A stretch of DNA of 64,000 nt from Stenotrophomonas humi (GCF_001431415.1 NZ_LDJI01000028.1:1-64000); one strand, 5' to 3'. Positions 17,463-27,233 are shown, counted from the stretch's first letter. Notes: generated by a model not told the origin, from the letters alone. Translations and numbers: made by a program.

Positions 17463-17684
17463 CTAATCCGAGACGATCAACGACCAGATGCCGAAACGTT
17501 CACGGAACTGATAGCGGTAGCCGCTCTTGTCGGTCTGTTCGGCAATGTTGCCGTTGTCATCGACCAGGGTGCGGCGCGTGGCTTCGTTCGTGACCTGGGG
17601 TGAGCCATACGACTCAGCGTCCAGGGTAGTGACTGGGATGGTTTCGCGACCGGGGCCTTCGAGAAACAGGTGGAGCGTATCCAT
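17463..17684 (-). CDS. Small hypothetical protein
   Basis: A 73-residue soluble protein starting MDTLHLFLEGPGRETIPVTT and ending RYQFRERFGIWSLIVSD. It has no signal peptide or membrane segment and no domain I recognise. The start at 17684 is preferred because an AAAGGCAG site precedes it; a 21-residue in-frame extension upstream looks unlike protein. It lies just downstream of the BON-domain gene on the same strand, 80 bases away, and may share its transcript. Confidence 0.55.
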   Translation of the reverse strand: MDTLHLFLEGPGRETIPVTTLDAESYGSPQVTNEATRRTLVDDNGNIAEQTDKSGYRYQFRERFGIWSLIVSD

Positions 17685-17764
17685 TGGAGTCTGCCTTTTC
17701 CGGGGCTGGGTACGCATGCCCCTGGCATGGGGGGCTGCCAGGGGCATGACGGGAAATGTGTGGA

Positions 17765-18139
17765 TCAGCGTCCGTGCGCGGCATGACCCACGACGATACC
17801 CGAGCTGTCCACGCGGCTCACGCCCTCGATCTTGCGTGCCACGGCGACCGCACGGTCGGCTTCAGCCTGTGTGCCGACATTGCCACTCAGGGACACCACG
17901 CCATTGACGGTTTCGACCTTCAACTCCATGCCGGGCACATCCTTGGTGGCAAGCAGGTCGGCTTTTACCTTGGTGGTGATCCAGGTATCGCTGCCGGGTT
18001 GCTCGGAGTGGGTGCTGGCCACCTTGTCATGGCCACTTTCCTGTGCGCGCGGATCGCTGGTAGCGGCCACCGCGACGGGCGCGCATGCCGGCAGTAATGC
18101 CGCAGCAAAAAGCAGATTGCGAACGTTCAAGTGCTTCAT
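17765..18139 (-). CDS. BON-domain periplasmic or lipoprotein-like protein
   Basis: A 124-residue exported protein with one BON domain. The N terminus (MKHLNVRNLLFAAALLPACAPVAVAA) is a signal sequence; the LLPAC stretch could be a lipobox, otherwise cleavage after AVAA is likely. The BON domain spans about 55-120: WITTKVKADLLATKDVPGMELKVETVNGVVSLSGNVGTQAEADRAVAVARKIEGVSRV, as in OsmY-type proteins that bind membranes and respond to osmotic or envelope stress. The start at 18139 has a GGAG site; an ATG at 18154 overlaps that site. Function beyond envelope stress is inference. Confidence 0.82.
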   Translation of the reverse strand: MKHLNVRNLLFAAALLPACAPVAVAATSDPRAQESGHDKVASTHSEQPGSDTWITTKVKADLLATKDVPGMELKVETVNGVVSLSGNVGTQAEADRAVAVARKIEGVSRVDSSGIVVGHAAHGR

Positions 18140-18901
18140 GTTTTGGTTCTCCATCTGGTGATGGGGGCTGGACTCGATGCACTGAATCCGGTTTCACCCT
18201 AGGGGGGCGCGTGTTAACACCGCGCGCTGGTGATGTGAGTTGCCAATGCGTCGCATGATCACGTTGCAGAACGAAGCATGAAGCGTCGTGCTGAATGCAC
18301 AGTTCGAAACTCATGCGAGCGGGTTTCGAGGAATCTTCGGCGTGCTGATCACGCAACTGCGTCCAGCGTATGCAGGCACACAGGTCCGGAGAGTGGTGAT
18401 GACACGCGGTGAAGAACGCGCTTATACGGGAAACAGAAACGCCAGGCTGAACACATCCAGCAGCGTGAGCGCGAAGATGGCAGGTCGAAGCAGGATGCCG
18501 CGCGCATTGGCTGGGCAACGGTCAACAAGCAGGACGGTGGCGGCAGGAAATCAGGGTCCGGCAGAGCCCATGCCAGGCATCACTGAATTGGTGTCCGGTG
18601 GACGCCGATGTCCTGGCAGAGGGAGACGCGAAGCAGGTAAGCGGGAAATCAGTACCGGAAATCGGAGAGTCGGATCGCCGGCAGTTCGCGGGGACTTGGT
18701 GCGGTTGCCCGCTTCTCCTTGGCAGGAGAATGCGTACCGAAGAAGCGGGAGAGGGGAGCGCGAAACGTGCCGGGTTTTCCCGGCTTCGGCTTCCCCTCAC
18801 CGCAACTCCCGCTCGCAGCACCTGGGCTGAAGCGGGGGCCCAATCAATGCGCGGTCGGTTCGTGCTTCGGCATCCGCTCGGTTTCACGGCGGGAGGGTTT
18901 C
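18140..18901. other. Long gene-free stretch
   Basis: About 760 bases between the BON gene (reading left) and the end of the PhoD gene. Several open frames occur on both strands but none shows a recognisable family, signal peptide or ribosome site, and their codon use looks random. A segment near 18735-18850 is rich in GGGAGAGGGG-like and CCCGCTCGC-like strings, similar to pieces of the dispersed hairpin repeats found at 20605 and 38138. I see no RNA gene. Confidence 0.4.
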
Positions 18902-20536
18902 TCACCCTGCGAACACTTTACGATCCTGCTCCACGCGCATTCGATGTGTCCCGGCAACCGCAGTACCGCGCGTCTTGATGTCCTGCATGAACACCCACTC
19001 GCTGCTGACCTGTTGCGGCGTGATCTCGATCATCGCGTAGCCGCGCTGTGAGGTGTCGCACCAGCTGATTTCCGGATTGGTTGCCATGAACGCTTTGGCC
19101 ACGTTGCGCGGATCGGTCGCCATGCTGCCTTCGATGCCACCGGAGGTGACGGCCTGCACCGCGAACTCCACGCCGGCCGGTCGGCCGTCCTCCTGCAGCG
19201 AGAATGCCCAGGCGTTGTGGCTGTCACCGGAGAGCATCACCAGGTTGGCGTCGGCCTGCTGGGCGGCACGCAGCAGGCGCGAGCGCGCGGCGGGATAGCC
19301 GTCCCAGCGGTCCATCCACATCGGCAGCCCAAGGCGCGCGGCGCGCACGTTGTCCTTGAACGCTTCGCGGCTACGGTCGCTGGCTTCCGGTCGCAGCCAG
19401 CCCACGGTTTCCTGCGGCATCACGGTACGGCCCAGAATCGTGCCCATGCCCACCAGTTGCCAGTGACTGCTGCGCGCGTTGGCTTGCAGGGCGTGATGCA
19501 GCCAGCTTTCCTGCTCCAGGCCCAGCATCGTCGCGGAGGCGTCCTGCCACGGCCCATCACGGAAGACTTCCAGTGCGGCATCGGTACCTGCGGCAAAGGC
19601 GTTTTTGATATCGGCCGGCTGGGTCCTGCCGATCAACCGCGACTCGGTGCGATACAGCGTGGCCAGTGTGCCGATTGAATAGGCTTTCCACGGCTCTTCG
19701 GAAACCGGCATCCATTCACGGTAGGCCTGCACCGCTGCCGCCTTGCGGATGTTCCAGTCGCCTTCCTTGTCCGGCTGGTGGTTCTGTGCGCCACCTTCCC
19801 AGCTGTCGTTGGTGATTTCGTGGTCGTCCCACAGTGCCACCATCGGCGCCATCTGATGCAGCTTCTGAAGATCGGCATCGGCGCGGTAACAGGCAAGGCG
19901 CATGCGGTAGTCGAGCAGGGACACCATCTCGTGATCGTGTGCCGGCATGACGTCGCGCTCGGCAATCCGATCCTGCGGTTTGTAGGACGCGATGCCGTAC
20001 TCATAGATGTAATCGCCGACGTGCAGCCACAGATCCATGTCGTCGCGTTCGGCGGCGTGTGCGTAGGCGTTGAACCAACCGATGGGCAGGTTGGCGCAGG
20101 AGAACAGGCCGAGCTTGAAGCTGGCCACATCACCTACCGGCAAGGTACGGGTGCGGCCCACCGCTGAGACGCTGCCATCGGGCGCGATGAAGCGGTACCA
20201 GTAGGTGGTGCCCGGCTGCAGGCCGTCGATGGTGAGTTTGGCGGTCCAGTCGCGGTAGGCACCGGTGCGTACCGTGGCGCCGCCGATCACACGGGTGAAC
20301 GCCGGGTCCAGCGCCATCTCTGCCTGCAGGCGGACTTCGTCGGAAGTACCGCGCGGCACGTAACGCGTCCACAGCAGCATCGAATCACTGCCGGGTTCGC
20401 CGCTGGCGACGTTGTGGGTGAAGCCCTTGGCGTTGAGCACTTCAGCGGCAAGCAGCTTGCCTGCCGGCAACAACAGGGCACCCAGGCCAAGGCCGGCGCC
20501 GATGATCAGGCGACGGCGGTCTATGTTGAGGGTCAT
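18902..20536 (-). CDS. phoD: PhoD-family alkaline phosphatase (Tat-exported)
   Basis: A 544-residue secreted phosphomonoesterase/phosphodiesterase. The N terminus has a twin-arginine signal (DRRRLIIGAGLGLGALLLP), so it should be exported folded with its metals. A beta-rich N-domain (about 35-140, FTHNVASGEPGSDSMLLWTRYVP) precedes the catalytic domain with metal-ligand blocks LHVGDYIYEYG, VALWDDHEITND and MLSGDSHNAW. PhoD enzymes use calcium and iron and free phosphate from organic esters during starvation. It lies 132 bases downstream of a large TonB-dependent receptor on the same strand, with a hairpin repeat between them, so shared transcription is possible. Full length for the family. Confidence 0.9.
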   Translation of the reverse strand: MTLNIDRRRLIIGAGLGLGALLLPAGKLLAAEVLNAKGFTHNVASGEPGSDSMLLWTRYVPRGTSDEVRLQAEMALDPAFTRVIGGATVRTGAYRDWTAKLTIDGLQPGTTYWYRFIAPDGSVSAVGRTRTLPVGDVASFKLGLFSCANLPIGWFNAYAHAAERDDMDLWLHVGDYIYEYGIASYKPQDRIAERDVMPAHDHEMVSLLDYRMRLACYRADADLQKLHQMAPMVALWDDHEITNDSWEGGAQNHQPDKEGDWNIRKAAAVQAYREWMPVSEEPWKAYSIGTLATLYRTESRLIGRTQPADIKNAFAAGTDAALEVFRDGPWQDASATMLGLEQESWLHHALQANARSSHWQLVGMGTILGRTVMPQETVGWLRPEASDRSREAFKDNVRAARLGLPMWMDRWDGYPAARSRLLRAAQQADANLVMLSGDSHNAWAFSLQEDGRPAGVEFAVQAVTSGGIEGSMATDPRNVAKAFMATNPEISWCDTSQRGYAMIEITPQQVSSEWVFMQDIKTRGTAVAGTHRMRVEQDRKVFAG

Positions 20537-20604
20537 TGTGGGAATCCTGGCAAAGCGTTGTGGGGAGATGGGGAAGGGCGGTGAAGTCGTTGTGCTTGAA
20601 ATCT

Positions 20605-20646
20605 GCCCTCACCCCAACCCCTCTCCCGCATGCGGGAGAGGGGCTC
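20605..20646 (-). repeat. Dispersed palindromic repeat, copy 1
   Basis: A 13-base perfect inverted repeat (CCCCTCTCCCGCA with TGCGGGAGAGGGG, 20618-20643) with a flank that reads TTGGGGTGAGGGCAG on the minus strand. A second copy in the opposite orientation, differing at one base over about 42, is at 38138-38179. It sits between the receptor and phoD and could shape the messenger there. This is a REP-like element common in Xanthomonadaceae intergenic DNA. Confidence 0.8.
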
Positions 20647-20668
20647 TGGACTGCTGCGTTTCTTTTGC

Positions 20669-23600
20669 TCAGAAGCGCCCGCGGATGCCGAAGTTCCACA
20701 TCGAGCCGTAGACCGTGTACATCTGCACGCGGCTGGGGATGTTGGAATAGATGACTTCCGGTGCGTTGAAGATGTTGCGGCCGGACAGCATCACGTCGAT
20801 GTTGTCGGTGAGCTTGTAGCTGGCGCTGATGTTCCAGAGCTCGCGCGAGTCACGGTAGAGGATGCCGTTGTTGGCGCTGGTCGGCGTGTTGCTCAGCGCG
20901 CTGATGCGGTGGCTGGACTGGTAGTTGCCGTTGACCTGGAAATCAAAGCGCCCGTAGTTGTAGCGAATGCCCCAGTTGGCGGCTTCCTTGGGAATGTTCT
21001 GGCGCGGGCCGTCCGGATTCACTTGGGTCAGCGAGCCGTACACGCTCAGGCCCTTGAACGCACCGGGCAGGAAGGTGAGCTGCTGGTTGTACTCCAGCAC
21101 CATGCCTTCGTTGGTGCTGGTACCGGGCAGGTTCTGCGCGCTGCGGAAGGTGTAGCCCTCGTAGTCGCCGGGATTGAAGCCGACGCTTTCCGGATCGACC
21201 GTGATGCCGGTGACCTGCATGTCCTGCATGTCCAGCTTGTAGTAGGACAGGCCGAGCATGCCCGACGGCTCCAGGTAGTACTGCAGGCTGGCGTAGTACT
21301 TGGTGGAGTGCTCGGGCTTGAGCTGGGCGTTGGGCACGGTGACGATCATGGTGTCTTCGTTCACCGACACCACGCCGCCGAGGTTGCCGTAATCCGGGCG
21401 CAGGATCGATTCACTGAAGGACAACTGGCCGACCAGCTTGTCGGTGAAGTCGTACTTCATGCCGCCACTGAGGAAGAAATCGTCGTAGTCGCCGCGACGG
21501 GTGACATAGCGGCCGTTGTTGTACTGGAACATCACGCCTGCGACGGTGTTCGGGTCCAGCCCGGCGGCGGTGACTTCGCTGAGCGGCCGCACATCGGCCA
21601 TGCGTGCTGCGGTCTTGGTCTTCTCGTAGCGCAGGCCGAGATCGAAGCGGGCATCGCCGATCCGCGTCTCCGCTTCGATGTAGGCCGCATCCACGTCCTC
21701 CTGGATGCGCTTGTTGTTGTCCAGCCGACGCTTGAGGTTGCCCACCACATCGGCCTCGAAATACTCCGGGTGGTCCTTGAAGATGTCGTACATCGCGTAG
21801 TTGCTGTCGGCGCGCCAGCCCTGCTGGTTCATGTTGCCCGCACCGGTACCGATGATCTCGAAGTCGTAGTTCTCGGTCCACGGGATGGTCGAGGACGGAT
21901 CGGTCTGGCTGCCATTGGGGCCGACATACTTGTACTGCTGCCAGGACCCTTCGTTGGTGCGCCAGTCATTGCGACGTGTGCCCAGGCCGCCCATCAGGGT
22001 GAGTGGGTTGTCCAGCCAGGTGAAGTGCTTTTTCAGGTCGAGGTTGACGCCGGACTGGTCGTTGACCGCGTCCGACTCGGCCGTGCGCACGTTGTAGCCG
22101 ATGGCGGTATCCCGGTTGAAGTTGGTCGGGTCGTTCCACGGGCGTCCGCCGGTCTGCGCCAGGTTCCACTCGTGCGAGCTTTCCGACGGGCGATCCAGGG
22201 TGAAGCCGATACCGGTCAGCCAGCTGTCGGTACGCTGGAAGAAGCCCTTGCTGTTGTCGCGGAAATTGAATTCGGCGCCCGAGTAGCTGCCGCGCAGCAC
22301 CGCCTCCCAACTCTCGCCCTTGTACTCGAGCTTGGGTGCGATGAGGTACGCAGGCGTGCCCGCGTAGCGGTGCGAGTACTGCGTGTGCAGGCGTGTATTG
22401 GTTCCGTTGGGGTTGACCACGATGTGGTTGGGCGTGGAGCCCGGTGCAGCTTCGGATTTCGACGTGGTGCCGAAGATCAGGTAGGTGTACTGGTTGAAGT
22501 ACTCCACGTCGTACATGGAGTAGGTGCTACGCAGCGAGGCGACCAGGTTGTCGGTGATCTGATAGTCCAGGCTCAGGTTCGCAGCAGTACGGCTGGTCAT
22601 CTTCGGGCCGGGGCGCCACATCACCCGGTAGGGCATCGCGCTGCCATCGGGCTTGTAGGCGTAGTCGGTCTGGATGCGGTCCTGCTGCACGTAGTTGGCG
22701 TTGTAGCTGGCGTTGAATTCCACGCCGAACCGGCCATCCATGAACACATCGCCGAAACCGAACTGGCCGGACGGGTAGATGGTCGAGTGTTTCTTGTCAT
22801 CCGGAAAGTACTTGCCCGACCAGGTGGAGTCCGACGTGCCCACCGCGCCCAGCTGGAACACCAGGTCGCGCTTGGTGCGCTGGAAGGCGTACTTGCTGCG
22901 CAGGTTGATGTTGCCGCCCGGTGCGTCGGCTTCCATCGCCGCGGTGAGCGTGTGGTTCAACTCGATCGACTCGATGCCGGTGATCGACATCTGCTCGAAG
23001 GAGTTCTGGCGGCCTGAATTGTTGTTCGACGTGGCCGTGGCCATGCGCGCGCCATCGGTGGTGAAGGTCGAATACTTCGGATCCAGGCCGCCGATGCGCA
23101 CGGCGGTGGCGTCGACTTCGGTGTAGTCCAGGGACAGGCCCGGCATCGACTTCATGAACTCGCCCACATCGCCCATGGTCAGCGCGCCGTAGTTGTCGGC
23201 GGCCACCACGTTCTTGGCGTTCATCGCCGCACGGCGCTCCATGATGGCGCTGGCCTGGCCATCGCGCGACGCAGTGACCTTGATCATGTCCAGGTCGGTG
23301 GCATCGCCGCCGCCGGCCACGTAGGACGGTGCCTTCAGCGCGACATCCAGCACGCCGGCCTTGCCCGCCTCGATGCTGACGGTTGAGCGGGAATCCTGCA
23401 GGCCGGTGTATTTCACCAGCACCGTGACGTCACCTGCTGGAATGCCGGTGAGCTGGAAGTGGCCACCTTCCTGCGTGTAGGTGACGTTGCGGCTGCCTTC
23501 GACACGTACTTCGGCGTTGCGCACGTAGTCGCCGGTGGCGGTATTGAGCACGCGGCCACGCAGGCTGCCGGTACCGATGTTCTGCACGGTGGCGGTGTCG

Positions 23601-23683
23601 GTCTGTTGGGCGAATGCATCAGGCGAAACGCAAAGCGCAGCAAGGATGGCGCTGACCAGCGCCGGCTTCTTCAATTCGAGCAT
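20669..23683 (-). CDS. Large TonB-dependent outer-membrane receptor
   Basis: A 1004-residue receptor. Order: signal peptide (LVSAILAALCVSPDAFAQ), a carboxypeptidase-regulatory-like beta domain (about 35-120, GSLRGRVLNTATGDYVRNAEVRVEG ... FQLTGIPAGDVTVLVKYTG), a plug (MGDVGEFMKSMPGLSLDYTE ... IGGLDPKYSTFTTDGARM ... PGGNINLRSKYAF) and a long barrel ending FGIRGRF. This layout is the large class common in Xanthomonas and Caulobacter that imports sugars, phosphate-linked compounds and others. The gene precedes phoD and follows a secreted calcium-loop protein on the same strand, so uptake of an organophosphate-related substrate is inferred. A GGAA site supports 23683. Confidence 0.88.
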   Translation of the reverse strand: MLELKKPALVSAILAALCVSPDAFAQQTDTATVQNIGTGSLRGRVLNTATGDYVRNAEVRVEGSRNVTYTQEGGHFQLTGIPAGDVTVLVKYTGLQDSRSTVSIEAGKAGVLDVALKAPSYVAGGGDATDLDMIKVTASRDGQASAIMERRAAMNAKNVVAADNYGALTMGDVGEFMKSMPGLSLDYTEVDATAVRIGGLDPKYSTFTTDGARMATATSNNNSGRQNSFEQMSITGIESIELNHTLTAAMEADAPGGNINLRSKYAFQRTKRDLVFQLGAVGTSDSTWSGKYFPDDKKHSTIYPSGQFGFGDVFMDGRFGVEFNASYNANYVQQDRIQTDYAYKPDGSAMPYRVMWRPGPKMTSRTAANLSLDYQITDNLVASLRSTYSMYDVEYFNQYTYLIFGTTSKSEAAPGSTPNHIVVNPNGTNTRLHTQYSHRYAGTPAYLIAPKLEYKGESWEAVLRGSYSGAEFNFRDNSKGFFQRTDSWLTGIGFTLDRPSESSHEWNLAQTGGRPWNDPTNFNRDTAIGYNVRTAESDAVNDQSGVNLDLKKHFTWLDNPLTLMGGLGTRRNDWRTNEGSWQQYKYVGPNGSQTDPSSTIPWTENYDFEIIGTGAGNMNQQGWRADSNYAMYDIFKDHPEYFEADVVGNLKRRLDNNKRIQEDVDAAYIEAETRIGDARFDLGLRYEKTKTAARMADVRPLSEVTAAGLDPNTVAGVMFQYNNGRYVTRRGDYDDFFLSGGMKYDFTDKLVGQLSFSESILRPDYGNLGGVVSVNEDTMIVTVPNAQLKPEHSTKYYASLQYYLEPSGMLGLSYYKLDMQDMQVTGITVDPESVGFNPGDYEGYTFRSAQNLPGTSTNEGMVLEYNQQLTFLPGAFKGLSVYGSLTQVNPDGPRQNIPKEAANWGIRYNYGRFDFQVNGNYQSSHRISALSNTPTSANNGILYRDSRELWNISASYKLTDNIDVMLSGRNIFNAPEVIYSNIPSRVQMYTVYGSMWNFGIRGRF

Positions 23684-23990
23684 GGATCTGTTCCGGAGGA
23701 GTGTGGGAGTACCGCACACAGCTGAGGTTCCGCCGTGCAAGCGGCGCAACGATACGTCCGGACAATTACAGAAACTTTACGTTTTCCCCATGCAGATGCA
23801 GATGTGTGAATCTGGTTTTTCTTGTGTGCCACGCATACGCCACCGTATGAAGGGCGCGCGGATGAGGCATGCAGAGCGGCTTCAGCCGCGGAGCGGGCAC
23901 ACGCTCAGGTTGCGCAACGCACGCATCTGCAGGGACCCGGTCGGCGCCATCAGCTTCACGGCTGAAGCTGATGCTACGGCGGGGTGTGCT
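23684..23990. other. Upstream region of the large receptor
   Basis: A 307-base gene-free stretch between the receptor start and the end of the exoprotein gene. On the minus strand it holds a Pho-box-like pair at 23765-23782. At 23948-23973 it holds a perfect 11-base-pair hairpin (CATCAGCTTCA with TGAAGCTGATG, loop CGGC), placed just after the stop codon of the upstream gene. That hairpin lacks a T run and may be a processing site or weak terminator. Confidence 0.55.
23765..23782 (-). promoter_or_regulatory. Possible Pho box
   Basis: On the minus strand two half-sites, ACGTAAA and CTGTAAT, are spaced by four bases, the 7-4-7 layout of PhoB boxes (consensus half CTGTCAT). The second half matches at six of seven positions, the first poorly. 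It lies about 80-100 bases before the receptor start. The match is suggestive only and rests partly on the phoD context. Confidence 0.35.
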
Positions 23991-25154
23991 TCACCGCCGG
24001 TCCGCATCCACACGGATGAAAGGCTGTTGCGCATCGTCGCTCCAGCGCATCAGCTGGAGGTCCGCACGCTGCTTGCCGTCTTCCTTCGAGTTTCCAACCA
24101 GATAGAACAGGCCATCGCCGACAGGTTGCAGGCCGACATCGGCTTTCTGCTTCCAGCCACGGATGCCGGTGGTTTCGTCCCTCAATCCTGCATCGGCCAG
24201 TGGCAGCAACAGGCCTTGTTCCCAGCGCCGGCCATGTTTTCCGGGAACACCGATCAGGCTGCCCCGCTGTGGTTCTGCCTGTGCATCAACGGCAAACATC
24301 AGGTAGTTGGGGAAGCTGGGCTTTTTGCCCGGGTACACACCCATGAACCATCGCTGCTGTGCCGCGTCGTACGCCAGGTTCTGCACGCCATAACTGGTGT
24401 TGCCGGTACGCACGAAGTACTTGCCATCCACTGTTCCAGGTCCACTGCGATGAGGAGCGCTTTCGTTCAGCGGGTGGGCGAGGCGATGCCAGTCCGTGAT
24501 GTCGTATTGCAGCAGCACCTGGTGATCATTGTCGCTGCGCGTGGTGTTGCCGTAGATGCCATAGGCAACCGTAAGCAACTGCGGGCCATTGGTGCGTCCG
24601 AACTGCGGACCGAACGAAACGCCGTCGATGCCTGAGCAGCCGTAGCGATGATCCGGTGAGGCCGTCACGTTGTCGTGGTACCTGCCATCGTCGCCATCGA
24701 ACGTACCATCCCCGTTCACATCGGCGGTGTAGTCGGCCACCACTTCCGGCAGGTACACCGTCCGCAGGATGTCCACGTCCTTTGCGTTGATGCCCACGCG
24801 ATCGATCCGCGCGACATCGATCACCGCAATGTAGAACGCCTCATCCTTCTTGTACTCCAGCGAGCCGTAGACCTTGCCATCGGCTGCATTGAAATCCAGG
24901 TCGCCGAGGTGGCCGGTCCAGCCCACCAGCGTGCCGATCAGCTTTCCGCTGAAGTCGTAGCGCGCCAGCAGATTGGTGAAGGAGTAGTAGATGTAGCCGC
25001 CGCGCATGTCCACTGCGATGCCCTGGACATGGCCGGACTCCCAACTGCCACCGTGCTGAGTGAGCGGCAGCCTGGGCAGTTCATTGGCTGATAGGGGCGG
25101 TGCGGAGGCGGCGAGGGTGCCGGCAAGGAAAAGCAGGGAGAAGCGGAGTTTCAT
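23991..25154 (-). CDS. Secreted protein with a calcium-loop motif
   Basis: A 387-residue exported protein (signal LLFLAGTLAASAPPLSA). The mature part has propeller-like strands (GHVQGIAVDMRGGYIYYSFTNLLARYDFSG, then GTLVGWTGHLGDLDFNAADGKVYGSLEYK), and residues 145-153 read D-V-N-G-D-G-T-F-D, a calcium loop like those of EF-hand and dockerin modules. I cannot name the family with confidence; it resembles exoproteins found near phosphatase and phytase genes. It is the first gene of a same-strand set with the large receptor and phoD, which suggests work on an extracellular phosphate-linked substrate. Starts at 25166 or 25220 are also open; no ribosome site decides. Confidence 0.65.
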   Translation of the reverse strand: MKLRFSLLFLAGTLAASAPPLSANELPRLPLTQHGGSWESGHVQGIAVDMRGGYIYYSFTNLLARYDFSGKLIGTLVGWTGHLGDLDFNAADGKVYGSLEYKKDEAFYIAVIDVARIDRVGINAKDVDILRTVYLPEVVADYTADVNGDGTFDGDDGRYHDNVTASPDHRYGCSGIDGVSFGPQFGRTNGPQLLTVAYGIYGNTTRSDNDHQVLLQYDITDWHRLAHPLNESAPHRSGPGTVDGKYFVRTGNTSYGVQNLAYDAAQQRWFMGVYPGKKPSFPNYLMFAVDAQAEPQRGSLIGVPGKHGRRWEQGLLLPLADAGLRDETTGIRGWKQKADVGLQPVGDGLFYLVGNSKEDGKQRADLQLMRWSDDAQQPFIRVDADRR

Positions 25155-25374
25155 GCGCAGGGCCATCGCGGCGGGTACGACCGCGCAGCGTTGCGGCAGG
25201 GAGTGACGGGGTGATGACAAGAAGGGTGTCGGTGGCGGTCACCGGCGCGTGCGACCTGATCGGAAGCGTGCCATGTGTGGGGCCTGTGCCCCGAAACGCC
25301 ATGGCGGCGTGCCCGGAACGCGGCGGGCACGCAAGGCAGCCGGCATTGCACCGGCCGCCCAGGGAGCGAAGGGT

Positions 25375-25674
<300 letters not shown>

Positions 25675-25856
25675 GGCTGGACTGTTGGCGAAGGGAACGC
25701 AGAGCTTGCGTGAAGCCGGTGGCGCTGTGCAATAGCCGTAGCCCGGAGGGAGGAGGTGCCGTCCACCGCAAGCCCTGCCTTGCCCGGGCGGGTGCCTTTA
25801 CGCGGTCGCCAGATGGATGGAGGATGCCGACAGGTTCTTTGTTCGAGGCGCGCCCC

Positions 25857-26786
25857 ATGCTGCATTGCCGGACCATTGTTGAAGCAGGATCGGGTGCGAA
25901 GTCCGCCTTGTGGGTGGACCTTTGCCAACCCACGCCGGAAGAACTGGCACAGGCAGCGCAGCAGGTCGGGTTTCCAATCCCGGATCGGGCCGGCATCAGC
26001 GAGATCGAGTTCAGCAGCCGGGTGCGGATGGAAGGCGAGGCATTGGTGCTGAACCTGCCGCGTTTCCAGTACGAGGCGGCGCAGGTGGTGGCACCGCTCG
26101 GGTTCGTGGTCGCGCCCAACGCCCTGGTGGTGCAGCGCGAACATCCCGTGGATGCGTTCACCGCGCTGGAGGCCGAACTGGGCAAGCACCCCTGCGTTGG
26201 CCCCGCCGATCTGTTCCTGCGCATGATCGAACGCATCGTCGACTATCTGGCCGACCTGCTCGAATCGCTGGAGAGCAGCATGAGCGAGTTCTCGCGGCAG
26301 GCCTTCAACAAGCCCAAGGGCCGCCGCACACCCCGACGGCTGGAACGCATGCTGCACGAAGTAGGGGTGATGGGGCGTCATATCGGCGCGCTGCACAACA
26401 CCTTGCATGGCCTGCTGCGGATGATGAATTACCTGGACGAATCCGCGCCGGAGTGGTTCGGCGCCGACGCACACAAGCGGATCAAGCTGGTGCTCAAGGA
26501 CATCACCTCGCTCAGCGAGTTCGAGCAGCAGCTGGGTGACCGCAACGAATTCCTGCTCGACAGCGTTCTGGGCCTGATCAACATGGACCAGAACGAAGTG
26601 ATGAAGGTGATGGCGGTGGCCTCGGTGGTGGGCATTCCGCCAACGGTCCTGGTCGGCATCTGGGGCATGAACTTCGCCACGATGCCGGAGCTGCATTGGC
26701 ATTTCGGCTATTGGATAGCGCTGGCGGTGATCGTGTTGAGCATCGTGGTGCCGCTGGCGTGGTTCAAACGGCGTGGCTGGCTTTGA
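25857..26786 (+). CDS. corA: CorA-family divalent cation transporter
   Basis: A 309-residue transporter for magnesium or a similar divalent ion. The cytoplasmic part (1-250) carries long stalk helices (FLRMIERIVDYLADLLESLESSMSEFSRQ ... FEQQLGDRNEFLLDSVLGLINMDQNEVMKVM). Two membrane helices follow; the first ends in the family signature G-M-N at 270-272 (GIWGMNFATMPEL), the pore-mouth motif of the CorA/ZntB group. Ion choice (Mg, Co, Zn) cannot be told from the sequence. The start at 25857 has a GAGG site at good spacing; an ATG at 25824 has none. It is divergent from the acidic-tail gene. Confidence 0.87.
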   Translation: MLHCRTIVEAGSGAKSALWVDLCQPTPEELAQAAQQVGFPIPDRAGISEIEFSSRVRMEGEALVLNLPRFQYEAAQVVAPLGFVVAPNALVVQREHPVDAFTALEAELGKHPCVGPADLFLRMIERIVDYLADLLESLESSMSEFSRQAFNKPKGRRTPRRLERMLHEVGVMGRHIGALHNTLHGLLRMMNYLDESAPEWFGADAHKRIKLVLKDITSLSEFEQQLGDRNEFLLDSVLGLINMDQNEVMKVMAVASVVGIPPTVLVGIWGMNFATMPELHWHFGYWIALAVIVLSIVVPLAWFKRRGWL

Positions 26787-26909
26787 GCCAGGAGCGAGCG
26801 AAGGGTAGGGTGCTTCTGCTGCTGCCCTCTCTTGCTCACCACGCATCTCCACTCCCGCCCAGCCCTTTCGCCTAGAATCTCCGGTCCTCTTCCACCCACC
26901 GGAGCCGCA

Positions 26910-27233
26910 ATGCCCGCCAAACCCATGTCCCCCACCGGGAAGCTGTTCGCCACTGCCGCAATGATTGAAGGCGTGACCTGGGCCGGACTGTTGATTGGCA
27001 TGCTGCTCAAGCGTGGCTTGGAAATCACCGACCTGGGGGTGCGGATCTTCGGGCCGCTGCATGGCATGGCCTTCCTGTTCTATGTGGTGGTGTGCCTGTA
27101 CGCCTGGATCAAGCTGCGCTGGCCGCTGTGGGCAATGCTGGTGGCGCTGGTCGCAGCGGTGCCGCCGCTGGTGACGGTGCCGCTGGAAATGTGGTTCCGT
27201 CGCCTGGGTCTGCTGTCCGCGCGCACGCCCTGA
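26910..27233 (+). CDS. DUF3817 family membrane protein
   Basis: A 107-residue inner-membrane protein with three hydrophobic segments (LFATAAMIEGVTWAGLLIGMLL, VRIFGPLHGMAFLFYVVVCLYAWI and LWAMLVALVAAVPPLVTVPLEMW). The conserved E-G-x-T/S-W and F-G-P-L-H-G blocks match the DUF3817 family. Its function is not known; members are single small membrane proteins in many bacteria. A GGAG site precedes 26910. It follows the CorA-type gene by 123 bases on the same strand; no functional link is evident. Confidence 0.8.
   Translation: MPAKPMSPTGKLFATAAMIEGVTWAGLLIGMLLKRGLEITDLGVRIFGPLHGMAFLFYVVVCLYAWIKLRWPLWAMLVALVAAVPPLVTVPLEMWFRRLGLLSARTP

Noticed and set aside
20630..23017. 795-codon plus-strand frame over the large receptor
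   Set aside because: Low-complexity V/H/G/A sequence without motifs, exactly opposite a receptor with all family blocks.
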